53,960 nucleotides of DNA from an uncultured Archangium sp. GTDB taxonomy: Bacteria > Myxococcota > Myxococcia > Myxococcales > Myxococcaceae. The position numbers and the translations under genes were made by a program. Below are positions 16,809-25,402 of this stretch, in pieces (within the stretch, counting starts at the first letter, position 1; each line of letters begins with the position of its first letter). The stretch is from NCBI GenBank assembly GCA_903905455.1, contig CAIVGN010000059.1:1-53960 (forward strand), written 5' to 3'. The notes beneath the pieces are model-generated. The model did no database searches. It was given only the letters and a program-made list of their open reading frames with translations, and had not been told where the DNA came from.

Positions 16809-17395
16809 AGCGCGCGCTCTTCGGTCTCTTGCTGGTGCTCGGCGGCTGTGGCCCCGGCGCGGCGCAGTACCGGATCCTCGACGAGGGCACGGGTGAACCC
16901 GTGGTGAAGCACATCAACCGCGCGGTCGGGTCGCGGTACCTGTTCGGCCTGATGGACACGATGGGCAAGGTCTCGGGCCTGAGCGAGGCGTCGTACACCG
17001 GGCACACCACGCTCACCGGCGGCCCCGAGGTGCTGGTGTACGGCACGGCCGACGGCGACGTGTTCCTCGAGTACAGCGCCGATGGCCTGCTCGAGTTCAC
17101 CTGGGGTGACGACTCCGACGTGGTGACTTCGCCGGTGCTCTCGTTGCGCTTGCCGCTCAAGCTGGGCAGCGCGTGGCGGACCATCGATGAGAAGGGCACG
17201 CCGTTCTACGAGTACCGCGTCGAGGCCGTGGAGCGCGTCACCGTGCCCGCCGGCACCTTCGACACCGCGCGCGTGGCCCAGTTCAACTTGCGCCAGGGCA
17301 CGCAGGTCAATCGCTGGTTCACCGAAGACATCGGCCTCGTGCAGCGAAACGAGAGCCTCCTCTTTTCCTGGTCGCTCTCCCCGGAGTCCAAATGA
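16805..17395 (+). CDS. Lipoprotein, second gene of the lipoprotein operon
   Basis: 196 residues from a GTG overlapping the previous stop. Lipobox LGGC (Cys 15). The mature part includes RLPLKLGSAWRTIDEKG and a VERVTVPAGTFDTARVAQF motif, common in myxobacterial lipoproteins and in DUF3108-like beta-sheet proteins that bind lipids or glycans; the resemblance is to the motif only. Ends WFTEDIGLVQRNESLLFSW, also typical of that motif class. Its stop overlaps the ATG of the third gene (ATGA). No enzymatic residues are evident. Confidence 0.72.
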   Translation: MKRALFGLLLVLGGCGPGAAQYRILDEGTGEPVVKHINRAVGSRYLFGLMDTMGKVSGLSEASYTGHTTLTGGPEVLVYGTADGDVFLEYSADGLLEFTWGDDSDVVTSPVLSLRLPLKLGSAWRTIDEKGTPFYEYRVEAVERVTVPAGTFDTARVAQFNLRQGTQVNRWFTEDIGLVQRNESLLFSWSLSPESK

Positions 17396-17853
17396 GCGCG
17401 CGCTTCGTCTGGTTGCTGCTTCCCCTGCTCGCCGCGTGTGACCCCGAGGACTGCGCCGTGTCGGAGGGCACCGGGCTGTTCGAGATCTACAAGACCGAGG
17501 GCTGCTTCGTATCGGACGCGAACATCTACCCGGACGACGGGGTGTCGCTGCAGATCTGGCACCGGGGCAACACGGTGCTCGTCAACGGCCTGGACAACAT
17601 CAACATCAGCTTCCCCGGCCGGCAGTACGTGGGGCGCCGCGGGAGCTGCTACTTGACCGATGCCGACGCGAACCAGCCCCGGGTCCTCGACGGGCACTGT
17701 GACTACTTCGTGCGCGGCTTCACCCAGGTCTCCGCCACCGAGTCGCGGTGGTCGGTGGAGTTGCTCGACGTCTACACCGAGGCCTACGGCAGCAAGGGCA
17801 CCCTCAAGGGCGTGCTCAACCCGCAATCCTTCGACCAGGGGTTCAGCAAGTGA
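17392..17853 (+). CDS. Small Cys-containing lipoprotein, third gene of the operon
   Basis: 153 residues. Lipobox LLAAC (Cys 16). The mature part has five further Cys (PEDCAVS, EGCFVS, GSCYLT, GHCDYF), which suggests two disulfides, and looks like a small beta-sandwich (LQIWHRGNTVLVNGLDNINISF). No family recognised. It overlaps both neighbours by four bases, so it is translated together with them. Fixed gene order and coupling suggest that the products of this operon form one surface complex; this is inference. Confidence 0.7.
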   Translation: MSARFVWLLLPLLAACDPEDCAVSEGTGLFEIYKTEGCFVSDANIYPDDGVSLQIWHRGNTVLVNGLDNINISFPGRQYVGRRGSCYLTDADANQPRVLDGHCDYFVRGFTQVSATESRWSVELLDVYTEAYGSKGTLKGVLNPQSFDQGFSK

Positions 17854-20711
17854 GAGCGCTCGCTTCGTCTGCCCTCGTGCTGGTGCTCGCCGCGTGTCCC
17901 TCGAGCCAGACCTCCGGCTCGTTCCCCGACCCGCGCTTCGGCGTGCTGGTGTTCGAGACCAACGACCGCCCCTTCAGCCGCGCGCCCCCGACGACGGCCA
18001 ATGAGCACGTGGTGGAGAACCGCGGACGCGTGGCGATGACCGCCGACGGCTCGGCGCTGGTGCTCATCGGCCTCGACAGCGGGCGCCCCTTCGGCACCGC
18101 CAACGACCTCACCCCCTCGCGCGTGGTGCTCAAGAAGGTGTCGCCCGCGGGCGCGGTGAGCGACCTGCCTTCACCCCAGCTGGGGAGCGGCGGGGCGCTG
18201 AAGAACACCGCCTTCCAGGTCGCCGGTGACGGCTCGAGCCCGGTCATCGTGGACCTGCACGGCGCGCAGAACCCGGGCGGCCGCTACGTGACGGTCAGCG
18301 CGCTTTCGGGCACGACGTGGAAGACGGTCTCGTTCCTGCGCAGCGACCGCGCGGAGGCCGACGTCACCGGCACCTGGAACCCCTTCGACGACCAGGTGCG
18401 CGTGCTGCGGCCCGGCGTGGTGGTGGTGCAGCACGGCAACACGCTGGTGCGCCACGACGGCACCTCGTGGAGCACCGTGACGTTGCCCGCGACGGCGAAG
18501 GAGCTTCGCCTGGGCACCGCCGATGCCACGCGGGTGCGCGCGTACTGGCTCACCACCGACGGGGCGCTCGAGACCGACGTGCTGCGCGACGACGGCTCGT
18601 GGGTCGGCACCGTGGCGCGCGTGCGTCGTGGCACCAGCCCGTCGCTCGTGGGCGCCTGGGGCTTCGCCGGCGACCTCGACACCTTCACCGTCCACTACCG
18701 GGCGGGCAACGACGTGATGGTGATGCGCCACGAGAGCGGCCAGTTCCGCCTGGCGATGACGCGCCCCCTCCTGGGCGACGAGCTCGTCGGCAAGGCGTAC
18801 CTCGTGGCCACGAAGCACCCCAGCCGCAGCGCCTTCCTGCAGAACGGCGCGTTGACCGCGAGCGTTGCGGGTCGGGACAGCGGGGCGCTGGGCACGGTCA
18901 TCGGCTACCTCGAAGGTGCGCCCGTCACCTGTGATGGAGACGTCACCGTCGGCGAGGGCAAGGTCATCGCGAAGGACGGCGCGCGGTGCGTGCCCCGGGC
19001 GCTGCACGCGCTCGACTACCGGCTGACGGACGACGTGATGACCCTGGTGCAGTTGTTCGCCGACGAGCGCCAGGACGCCACCCTGCGATTCTACGTCAAG
19101 CGCATCCCCCTCCCGAGCAACAACACCCTGGTCACCGTCGACGCTCCGGCGCTCGGCGGTTTCCCCGGCGACCTGGGCGAGGTGGTGGTGCCGCCGGATC
19201 AGCTCGTCATCAGCGGGCACGTGCTGGTGCCGGGCGCGACGGACCACGCAGGCACCCCCTGCGCGCTGTACCGGGCGCCCACCCAGCTGCTCGTCGAGGC
19301 GGTGATGTCCGACACCGACGGCTCGGTGCGCTTCTCGCCGGTCGACCGCGGGACCTACGAGGTGCAGTGCAACCGCATGGGCTTCTCGACGCTGCTGGTG
19401 AAGTACTCGGCCGCCGACCTGGGCACGGTGCCGCTCGACGCGGTGTTGCTCTCGACGTCGGTGCCTCCTGACGACCTGCCGCTGTTGGGGGACTTCGACT
19501 TCGGGCTCGACGGCGGCACGCTCACCAAGCGTGATGGTACGGGGGTGGTGACCACCCTCTCGTCGTCGCTCGCCGCGGGGGACTCGGTGCGGCGGCTCGG
19601 CCCGGGGGTGATGTGGAAGGACGTCGGCGGCTCGTTCCGCACCTCGCTGACCAGCACCACGGTGTTCGCCGCCCCCCGGGAGTTCTCGAGCTTCCGCTAC
19701 CTGGCCTACCAGCCCGTCGCCGCGGTGGGCGTGCCCGATGGGCAGACCGCGCTCAACTGGGTGACCTCCAACGGCACCACGCCGCTGCTCTCGGTGCCGG
19801 CCGTCGAGGTCTCGCAGTTCGGCCTCTCCGGGAGCTGCGGCAGCACGGTGGTGTGGACCCTCGCGGGCCCTGGTGACGTGCGGGCGCAGCGCGCGGGCTG
19901 CTCGCCGCCGCTGCAGTTGGTGCCCGCGTCACTCTCGACGGGGCCGATCCCGGTGATGAAGACCCTCGAGACGGGCGCCGGGGTGGCGTTCGGCTTCGTG
20001 GGCGAAGGCTGCGGAGAAGAGGGTGGCTACCTCACGGCGTGCCCGGCGCACACGTTGAGCGTGAACGGCGGCGGGCCCCTCACCAGCGTCGCGCTCTCGG
20101 CCAACGCGCTCGAGGTGCGGGCGCTGGGGACCCGGCTCTGGGTGCTGGAGCGCACGGCGCCCGGCGTGGGCACGCTCAGGGCGAGCCCGTTCAACAGCCC
20201 GGCGGTGGACATCGTGGTGCAGGCCGGCATCCCGCTGCCCGCGTCGTGGTTGCCCGGGGAGCAGCTGGTCGTCGCCGCCGGGAATGATCAGCGGGTGCTG
20301 GTGCGGGCGGACACCGAGGTCTTCTCCTCGCTGGGCACGGCCGGCTCGTGGACGCGGCTGGCGGGTAACGTGCGCGCGCTGTTCCCGGGCGGCTACGTGT
20401 TGCAGCTCGACGGCACGTTGCTGCGCGTGGCGCCGGGCGGGGCGCTGGAGACGTTGCCGCTCAAGGGGAACGGGAACCTGCGCTTCTCCGCGAACGGGTT
20501 GATCAGCGACGCGGCCGAGATGACCTGCCCCGATGGGTCGACGTGCCGGGTGGTGCAACGCATGTTGGTCGACAAGTCGGTGACGTCGTTGGGCGTGGGG
20601 CGCCTGGTGCCGGACGTCACGCTCGAGCCGCGCAAGTTCGGGGCGCCGGCGCCGCGCGAGTTCAAGGCGCAGTTCGAGTGGCCAGCGCACCGGGCCAGGC
20701 TCAACCCGTAA
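17850..20711 (+). CDS. Very large lipoprotein, fourth gene of the operon
   Basis: 953 residues from a GTG at 17850 that overlaps the previous stop. Lipobox VLAAC (Cys 16). The N-terminal 400 residues have a propeller-like character (NRGRVAMTADGSALVLIG, GTWNPFDDQVRVL). Residues around 470-550 look like a carboxypeptidase-regulatory or Ig-like fold (ISGHVLVPGATDHAGTPC, then RFSPVDRGTYEVQCN). The rest is again repeat-like. No catalytic signature. Probably an outer-membrane or surface protein. The last bases overlap the start of a REP-like repeat, which may end the transcript. Confidence 0.75.
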   Translation: MRALASSALVLVLAACPSSQTSGSFPDPRFGVLVFETNDRPFSRAPPTTANEHVVENRGRVAMTADGSALVLIGLDSGRPFGTANDLTPSRVVLKKVSPAGAVSDLPSPQLGSGGALKNTAFQVAGDGSSPVIVDLHGAQNPGGRYVTVSALSGTTWKTVSFLRSDRAEADVTGTWNPFDDQVRVLRPGVVVVQHGNTLVRHDGTSWSTVTLPATAKELRLGTADATRVRAYWLTTDGALETDVLRDDGSWVGTVARVRRGTSPSLVGAWGFAGDLDTFTVHYRAGNDVMVMRHESGQFRLAMTRPLLGDELVGKAYLVATKHPSRSAFLQNGALTASVAGRDSGALGTVIGYLEGAPVTCDGDVTVGEGKVIAKDGARCVPRALHALDYRLTDDVMTLVQLFADERQDATLRFYVKRIPLPSNNTLVTVDAPALGGFPGDLGEVVVPPDQLVISGHVLVPGATDHAGTPCALYRAPTQLLVEAVMSDTDGSVRFSPVDRGTYEVQCNRMGFSTLLVKYSAADLGTVPLDAVLLSTSVPPDDLPLLGDFDFGLDGGTLTKRDGTGVVTTLSSSLAAGDSVRRLGPGVMWKDVGGSFRTSLTSTTVFAAPREFSSFRYLAYQPVAAVGVPDGQTALNWVTSNGTTPLLSVPAVEVSQFGLSGSCGSTVVWTLAGPGDVRAQRAGCSPPLQLVPASLSTGPIPVMKTLETGAGVAFGFVGEGCGEEGGYLTACPAHTLSVNGGGPLTSVALSANALEVRALGTRLWVLERTAPGVGTLRASPFNSPAVDIVVQAGIPLPASWLPGEQLVVAAGNDQRVLVRADTEVFSSLGTAGSWTRLAGNVRALFPGGYVLQLDGTLLRVAPGGALETLPLKGNGNLRFSANGLISDAAEMTCPDGSTCRVVQRMLVDKSVTSLGVGRLVPDVTLEPRKFGAPAPREFKAQFEWPAHRARLNP

Positions 20712-20753
20712 CCCCCTCGCCCTGCGAAGCGGGGAGAGGGCCGGGGTGAGGGG
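20712..20753. repeat. REP-like intergenic hairpin
   Basis: A GC-rich imperfect inverted repeat starting CCCCTCGCCCTG and ending GGGTGAGGGG, with GGGGAGAGGGCC between. This pattern is familiar from short dispersed palindromes found in many high-GC genomes. It begins at the stop codon of the large lipoprotein gene and could act as an mRNA end or stabiliser. No second copy is seen in the window. Confidence 0.45.
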
Positions 20754-20841
20754 CCGAACCGGGCACCTTCCCCTGAGCGTGCGCCCTGCATCTCGGGGGC
20801 AAGGGGCATGGACGCCTCCATCCGTGTAAGACCTCCCCCAG

Positions 20842-21306
20842 ATGGCCTCGGACTTCTTCCCCTACCACCCGCTCCGGCTGCGCCTCTGGCTGCTCTCCGG
20901 TTTCTTCGCGGCGCTGGTGCTCACCGCCTGGGCCACCTTCTCCTTCACCCAGACGCAGGGACCGCGAGAGATCATCCGCGCGGGGCTCTCCTTCGGCCTG
21001 GCGGCGTCGATGGGCGTGGCCCTCTTCCGCTTCCGTCCGCGCGCCGGTTGGGGAGTGCGGGTCACGCCGCTGTCCATCCTCATCTCGCGCCCGCGCGGAG
21101 GGCTGATCGAAGTCCCCTGGACGTCGATCAAGGAGATCCGCCGTCACGGCGACAAGCGCGACACGCTGGCGCTCTGGCTCGACGAGGAGCAGCGGGTGCT
21201 CATCCCCGCGCACCTCTTCTCGAAGCGCACCCACTTCGAAGCGCTGGCCCTGGCCATCGATGAACGGCGGCCCGCGTCACGCCAGGGTGTCGAAGCGCTG
21301 AACTGA
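20842..21306 (+). CDS. Two-helix membrane protein with PH-like tail
   Basis: 154 residues. Two membrane helices near residues 14-32 and 46-62, then a soluble part (RVTPLSILISRPRGGLIEVPW, shortened here in description; EIRRHGDKRDTLALWL) with the order of strands found in bacterial PH-like (YcxB/PH_2) domains. That assignment is by pattern only. Cytoplasmic membrane location is expected. ATG at 20842 directly follows a CCCCCAG sequence with no strong ribosome site. The stop codon lies inside a 14-bp palindrome (21300-21313). Confidence 0.62.
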   Translation: MASDFFPYHPLRLRLWLLSGFFAALVLTAWATFSFTQTQGPREIIRAGLSFGLAASMGVALFRFRPRAGWGVRVTPLSILISRPRGGLIEVPWTSIKEIRRHGDKRDTLALWLDEEQRVLIPAHLFSKRTHFEALALAIDERRPASRQGVEALN

Positions 21307-21313
21307 TCAGTTC
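21300..21313. promoter_or_regulatory. Perfect 14-bp palindrome before the FHA gene
   Basis: GAACTGATCAGTTC reads the same on both strands. It covers the stop codon of the membrane protein gene and lies 13 bases before the ATG of the FHA gene. With no loop it is unlikely to be a terminator, so a binding site for a dimeric regulator of the FHA gene is possible. No regulator is known. Confidence 0.25.
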
Positions 21314-21326
21314 GGTCCCGGGCTCG

Positions 21327-21824
21327 ATGTGTACGATGCCCGAGCCCATGCCCACGCCCTCCTACCTCTCGACGTTCCTGTGGTCGCAGCAGCTGCGCGG
21401 GGCGGACACCTTCGCCCGGAAGTACGTCGGTGATTGGCTGGTCTGGGAGCCCGGGGCGTGGGTCGCGCCGACGCGCGGGGCGGTGACCACGATGAAGATC
21501 GACTCCACCTCCAGGACGCCGCAGCACGGCGACGCGCTCTGTTTCCTGCTGGGGCCCGCCGACGGGCGCACGCTGGCCATCGGGCGGGACGAGGGCAACG
21601 ACGTGTTGATCAGCGACGCCACGGTCTCGCGGCAGCACGCCCACCTCACGGGGCACGCGGGGGCCTGGCAGGTCCGCGTGGCCGACGGGCGCGCCGCGAC
21701 GCTCTCCGGTGCCTCCGTGACTGCCCCAGCGACCCTCTTGCAACCGGGGCAGGTGCTGCAACTCGGTGGCGTGCAACTGAGCTTTCATGACATGCCCAGC
21801 TTGTTGCGCCGCCTCTCGCAGTGA
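21327..21824 (+). CDS. FHA-domain protein
   Basis: 165 residues from the ATG at 21327; an ATG at 21336 would also fit. The C-terminal two thirds is an FHA domain: FLLGPADGRTLAIGRDEGND, ISDATVSRQHAHL and VLQLGGVQLSF, with the phosphothreonine-binding Arg, Ser and His of GR..VSRQH in place. FHA domains bind phosphothreonine peptides, so it probably reads the output of one of the Ser/Thr kinases. There is no output domain, so it may act as an adaptor. The N-terminal 60 residues are unique. No signal peptide. Confidence 0.85.
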   Translation: MCTMPEPMPTPSYLSTFLWSQQLRGADTFARKYVGDWLVWEPGAWVAPTRGAVTTMKIDSTSRTPQHGDALCFLLGPADGRTLAIGRDEGNDVLISDATVSRQHAHLTGHAGAWQVRVADGRAATLSGASVTAPATLLQPGQVLQLGGVQLSFHDMPSLLRRLSQ

Positions 21825-21833
21825 GCGTGTCTG

Positions 21834-22316
21834 ATGGCTGACGAGCCTGTCGATCTCGAGATGATGAACGCGGCGTTCCGCGACTTCGTGCCGCACAACA
21901 AGGCGTTGCAGTTGACGCTGGTGGCCGCGACGTGGAACCCGCCGCAGGTGACCCTGAAGCTCCCGTGGGACGCGCGCCTGGTGGGCAACCCGGAGACCCA
22001 GGTGCTGCACGGAGGGGCCATCACCACGTTGCTCGACGCGTGCTGTGGGGCCTCGGTGTACGTGAAGCTCAAGTCACCGCAGCCCATCGCCACGCTCGAC
22101 CTGCGGGTCGACTTCCTGGGGCGGGCGCCGGCGCACCGCGACGTGTTCGCGAAGGCCGAGTGCTACCGGGTCACGCAGTCGGTGGCCTTCGTGCGCGCCA
22201 GCGCGTGGGTCGATGACGAGGCCGAGCCCTTCGCCGCGGCGACGGCCACCTTCGCGCTCTCCACGCAGGGCCGGGCCATCACCCAGGACGAAGTGCGCAA
22301 GGGGTTGGTGCCGTGA
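21834..22316 (+). CDS. Hotdog-fold thioesterase (PaaI-like), first of a pair
   Basis: 160 residues. The PaaI/YbgC-type hotdog core is visible: LPWDARLVGNPETQVLHGG, AITTLLDACCG and a LDLRVDFLGRA strand. The HGG (residues 58-60 region) and the Asp of TLLDACC are where the family places its catalytic groups. Substrate is an acyl-CoA, not predictable in detail. It overlaps the next gene by four bases (GTGA), which encodes a second hotdog protein. The two probably form a heteromer. Confidence 0.85.
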   Translation: MADEPVDLEMMNAAFRDFVPHNKALQLTLVAATWNPPQVTLKLPWDARLVGNPETQVLHGGAITTLLDACCGASVYVKLKSPQPIATLDLRVDFLGRAPAHRDVFAKAECYRVTQSVAFVRASAWVDDEAEPFAAATATFALSTQGRAITQDEVRKGLVP

Positions 22317-22744
22317 ACGTGCTCGAGGCGGTGCAGCGCGCGCGGGAGAGCGGTGACTTCAGCCCCCTGGTCGAGGCCATCCCCTACCTCACGTTCCTCG
22401 GGGTGCGGGTCGAGGTGCGCGACGGGCGGCGCGTGGGGGTGATGCCCTTCGCCGACCACCTCGTCGGCAACCCCACCGTGCCGGCGCTGCATGGCGGCAC
22501 GCTGGCGGCGCTGCTCGAGTCGATGGCGCACCTCGAGTGCCTGGCCTCGACGGACACGAAGCAGCTGCCCAGGACCATCACCCAGACGGTCGACTTCCTG
22601 CGCAGCGGGCGCACCCGCGAGACCTACGCGGTGGCGCGGGTGCTCAAGGCGGGGCGCCGGGTGACGACGCTGCACGTGGTGGCGTTCCAGGACGACGAGG
22701 CGCAGCCCATCGCCACGGCGACGGTGCACCTCAAGGTCGGCTGA
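22313..22744 (+). CDS. Hotdog-fold thioesterase (PaaI-like), second of a pair
   Basis: 143 residues from a GTG overlapping the previous stop. Core motifs MPFADHLVGNPTVPALHGG, TLAALLESMAHLE and TVDFLRSGRTRETYAVARV mark the hotdog fold. Glu in LLESM takes the place of the Asp found in the upstream partner, so the two proteins differ at the likely catalytic position. Tandem, overlapping hotdog genes suggest a heterodimer or heterotetramer. Substrate unknown. Confidence 0.85.
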   Translation: MNVLEAVQRARESGDFSPLVEAIPYLTFLGVRVEVRDGRRVGVMPFADHLVGNPTVPALHGGTLAALLESMAHLECLASTDTKQLPRTITQTVDFLRSGRTRETYAVARVLKAGRRVTTLHVVAFQDDEAQPIATATVHLKVG

Positions 22745-22796
22745 GCCCCCGGGCCCCGGTGAGCGAGGGCACGAGAAGGGCTATGGTGGCCTCGCC

Positions 22797-23366
22797 ATGC
22801 GGGAACTGAGCAAGAAGCCAGCGACGTTCGCGGATCTCGAGCACGTGCCGGAGACCATGACCGGGCAGATCATCGAGGGTGAGCTGATCCTCCTGCCGCG
22901 CCCGGCGTTGCCGCATGCGCAGACGGCCTCCAATGCGGGAGGGGACGTCAACGCACGCTTCGGTCGCTCGGGGCCACCCGGGGGTTGGTGGATCCTGCAC
23001 GAGCCCGAGATTCATCTGGGCGCGGACGCCCTCGTCCCCGACCTCGCCGGCTGGCGTCGCGAGCGGTTGCTGACGCTGCCTCGCGAGGCCTTCCTCACCC
23101 TCGCGCCTGACTGGGTGATGGAGGTGTTGTCACCGTCGACGGCGTCGATCGACCGCATCTCCAAGGCGCGGCTCTATGCGCGCGCCGGGGTGAAGTGGCT
23201 GTGGTTCGTCGACCCGCTGGCCTGCACCATCGAGATCAACCGGCTCGAGGCCGGAGGCTGGCTTCGCTGTGCGGCCTTCGGTGCCGGCGAACCGGTACGC
23301 GCCGAACCGTTCGAGGCCGTGGAGTTCGACACCAGCGACTGGTTCGCGCCGGCCCCGAGCGAGTAG
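22797..23366 (+). CDS. Uma2-family (DUF820) putative PD-(D/E)XK nuclease
   Basis: 189 residues. Family marks: MTGQIIEGELILLPRP, PDLAGWRRER and a WVMEVLSPSTASIDRISKA-like segment leading to YARAGVKWLWFVDP. The Asp of VPDLAGW and the Glu of MEVLSP, followed by Lys in SKARLY, match the PD-(D/E)XK catalytic pattern. Uma2 proteins are common in Myxococcota and cyanobacteria and are thought to be restriction-like nucleases; none is well characterised. ATG at 22797. It stands alone with no methylase near it. Confidence 0.85.
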   Translation: MRELSKKPATFADLEHVPETMTGQIIEGELILLPRPALPHAQTASNAGGDVNARFGRSGPPGGWWILHEPEIHLGADALVPDLAGWRRERLLTLPREAFLTLAPDWVMEVLSPSTASIDRISKARLYARAGVKWLWFVDPLACTIEINRLEAGGWLRCAAFGAGEPVRAEPFEAVEFDTSDWFAPAPSE

Positions 23367-23374
23367 TCACTTCG

Positions 23375-23761
23375 TCAGCGGCGGATGACCAACTGGCTCC
23401 ACCCCGAACCCCCGCCCATCGGCTTCGGAGTGGTGGCCATCGCGATGACGCCCAGCGACTCGGCCGAGATGCGCGCGAAGCGGATGCCCAGCTCGAAGCG
23501 GCCTTCCTTCTCCACGGCCCAGCGCACCTCGCCGACGGCCTCCACGCGACCGGCGGGCAGCTCGAAGTCGAGGTGCAACTCGCGACCGCGCTCGAGGGCC
23601 GCGTCGAGGCTCAGGCAGAGGCCGGTGGCCGACACGTCGAGGATGTCACCGCGGAGGACCGTCGCCGACGCACCGAGGAAGCGGGCCTGGCAGCTGACGC
23701 GGCGGTTGTTCCGGTTGTCGGGGTACATGGGTGCGCGGGCGTACTCCAATTCCCGGGCCAT
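23375..23761 (-). CDS. PilZ-domain protein (cyclic di-GMP receptor type)
   Basis: 128 residues. The two cyclic di-GMP binding motifs are present: RNNRR (residues 17-21, RxxxR) and DVSATG (42-47, D/NxSxxG), followed by strands LHLDFELPAG and GEVRWAVEKEG. It is a single-domain PilZ protein, typical of those that control motility or envelope functions in myxobacteria. It ends tail-to-tail with the Uma2 gene eight bases away and is divergent from a lipoprotein gene across 36 bases, which must hold both promoters. Confidence 0.88.
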   Translation of the reverse strand: MARELEYARAPMYPDNRNNRRVSCQARFLGASATVLRGDILDVSATGLCLSLDAALERGRELHLDFELPAGRVEAVGEVRWAVEKEGRFELGIRFARISAESLGVIAMATTPKPMGGGSGWSQLVIRR

Positions 23762-23797
23762 GGTGCAAGGTCATGGAATCACAGTAGCTTCACCCGC

Positions 23798-25402
23798 ATG
23801 TGGCTCGGGTCCTGGCGTGGGTTGGAGTCCACAGCGGTGGTGCACCGAGGTCTCATTGTAGCGATCACCGCGGTCCTGGCGGGCTGCGCGAGCCCTCTGC
23901 CGGCCGACGTCAAGGGCTTCGATTTTCCGAGCGCGCCCGCGCCTGAGGCGCCGTCGGGAGCGTCGCTGTCCGCGGCTCCGGGGCGCCTCGACTTCGGGGT
24001 GGTGCCGCCGGGCAGCGAGGGGCGGCGGGGGCTCAGGCTCCACAACGCCACGTACGTCGCGCACGAAGTTCCAGAGGCGCACTTCTCCGACGCGCGCTTT
24101 TCGGTGCGCACGCCGCTGCCGTTGATCATCCCCGCGCTGGGCGACGTGGACCTCGAGGTCGTCGCGCGCCCCACGGACACCAGCGCCGTCGAGGCGAGCC
24201 TGTCCCTCGGCATGCTGGAGGTGGCGGTGGTGATGAACCGGAGTGCGCCCTGCCTTCGTGCCTCGACCTCGCGCCTCGACTTCGGGCCCTTCGAGCAGGG
24301 CTGCCGGGCGGCCGAGCTGACGCTGACGCTCGAGAACACCTGCGCGCAGGCCGCGGTGTTGCGGTCGGTGACGACAGCAAGCCCCGAGTTCCAGGTGGTG
24401 GCGGCGCGACAGGGAGTGCCGTTGCTGCGCGGCGAGTCGGTCGACGTGTTGCTCACCTACCGGCCCTCCGACGTGGGGAGCGACGCGAGCCGCGTGGAGC
24501 TCACGTTCTCGCTCGGTGATCAACCCGAGGTCAGCGGGGTGGACCTCGTGGGCGAAGGCACCGCGCTGGTGACCTTCCACGAGGCCATCACCGTGCCCAG
24601 CCTGCGACCTCCCGGCGACTTCGTGCTGGTGCTCGATGACTCCCCGGGCATGCGGCCGATGCAGGCCTCCGTGGTGGAGAACCTCGAGTGGCTGCGCAGC
24701 GAGCTCAAGGGCGAGCGCCTCGACCTGCGCCTGGGCGTGCTGACCACGGCGCGAGGGGGCGGGCAGTTGCGCCAGCTGGCCTCGGGCGCGCGGTGGACCG
24801 ATGGCACTTCACCCTCCGACTGGGCCGCGCTGACGGCGTTGACCTTCACCCAGACGAGCGGGTCGTCGTGCATCGAGGCCATCACCGCCTTCGCGCAAGG
24901 TGAGCTCGCGCTCTTTCACCGCGACGGCGCGTCGCTGCAGTTCGGGTGCGTGACCAACCAGCCGGATCACTCTCCCCTGGCCGTGCTGCCCGCGTTGAGC
25001 GCGCTGCAGGCCCTGTTGCCGCGCGGTGCGCAGGTCAACGTGGTGGCGCGCTTCTACGACGAGGGCTGCGGTGGGGTGCGTGACTCGGGCGCGCTGGGGG
25101 TGCTCGCGCAGTTCTTCCGCGGCGCGACCGGCGAGCTCTGCGACCGCGGCTGGCAGTTCTCCCTGAGGGACGGGCGGAACTACTTCGGCGGCTACAACAC
25201 CCGCTACTTCCTCACCCACGAGCCCGACGTGGCGCGCGCCCCGCTGGTGCTGCACATCGACGGTGAGTTGATTCCCCAGGGTGAGCCCAGCGCCCCGGCG
25301 TGGTCCTGGGACGGGACGCGCAACGAGGTGATGTTCGACTTCCTGAACGCCCCGCCGCCGGGCTCGGTGCTCACCGTCGACGGCGTGGGCTTCTGCCGCT
25401 GA
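23798..25402 (+). CDS. Lipoprotein with Ig/ASH-like repeats and a degenerate vWFA-like domain
   Basis: 534 residues from the ATG at 23798. Lipobox VLAGC (Cys 30 region). Two repeats start APGRLDFGVVPPGSEG and SRLDFGPFEQGC, a pattern of the ASH/choice-of-anchor type of Ig-like domain. The second half begins FVLVLDDSPGMRPMQASV, which matches the start of a von Willebrand A domain with its MIDAS motif changed from DxSxS to DDSPG. Proteins of this build occur in numbers in myxobacteria and are thought to sit on the cell surface. Stop directly abuts the stop of the zinc-ribbon gene on the other strand. Confidence 0.75.
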   Translation: MWLGSWRGLESTAVVHRGLIVAITAVLAGCASPLPADVKGFDFPSAPAPEAPSGASLSAAPGRLDFGVVPPGSEGRRGLRLHNATYVAHEVPEAHFSDARFSVRTPLPLIIPALGDVDLEVVARPTDTSAVEASLSLGMLEVAVVMNRSAPCLRASTSRLDFGPFEQGCRAAELTLTLENTCAQAAVLRSVTTASPEFQVVAARQGVPLLRGESVDVLLTYRPSDVGSDASRVELTFSLGDQPEVSGVDLVGEGTALVTFHEAITVPSLRPPGDFVLVLDDSPGMRPMQASVVENLEWLRSELKGERLDLRLGVLTTARGGGQLRQLASGARWTDGTSPSDWAALTALTFTQTSGSSCIEAITAFAQGELALFHRDGASLQFGCVTNQPDHSPLAVLPALSALQALLPRGAQVNVVARFYDEGCGGVRDSGALGVLAQFFRGATGELCDRGWQFSLRDGRNYFGGYNTRYFLTHEPDVARAPLVLHIDGELIPQGEPSAPAWSWDGTRNEVMFDFLNAPPPGSVLTVDGVGFCR

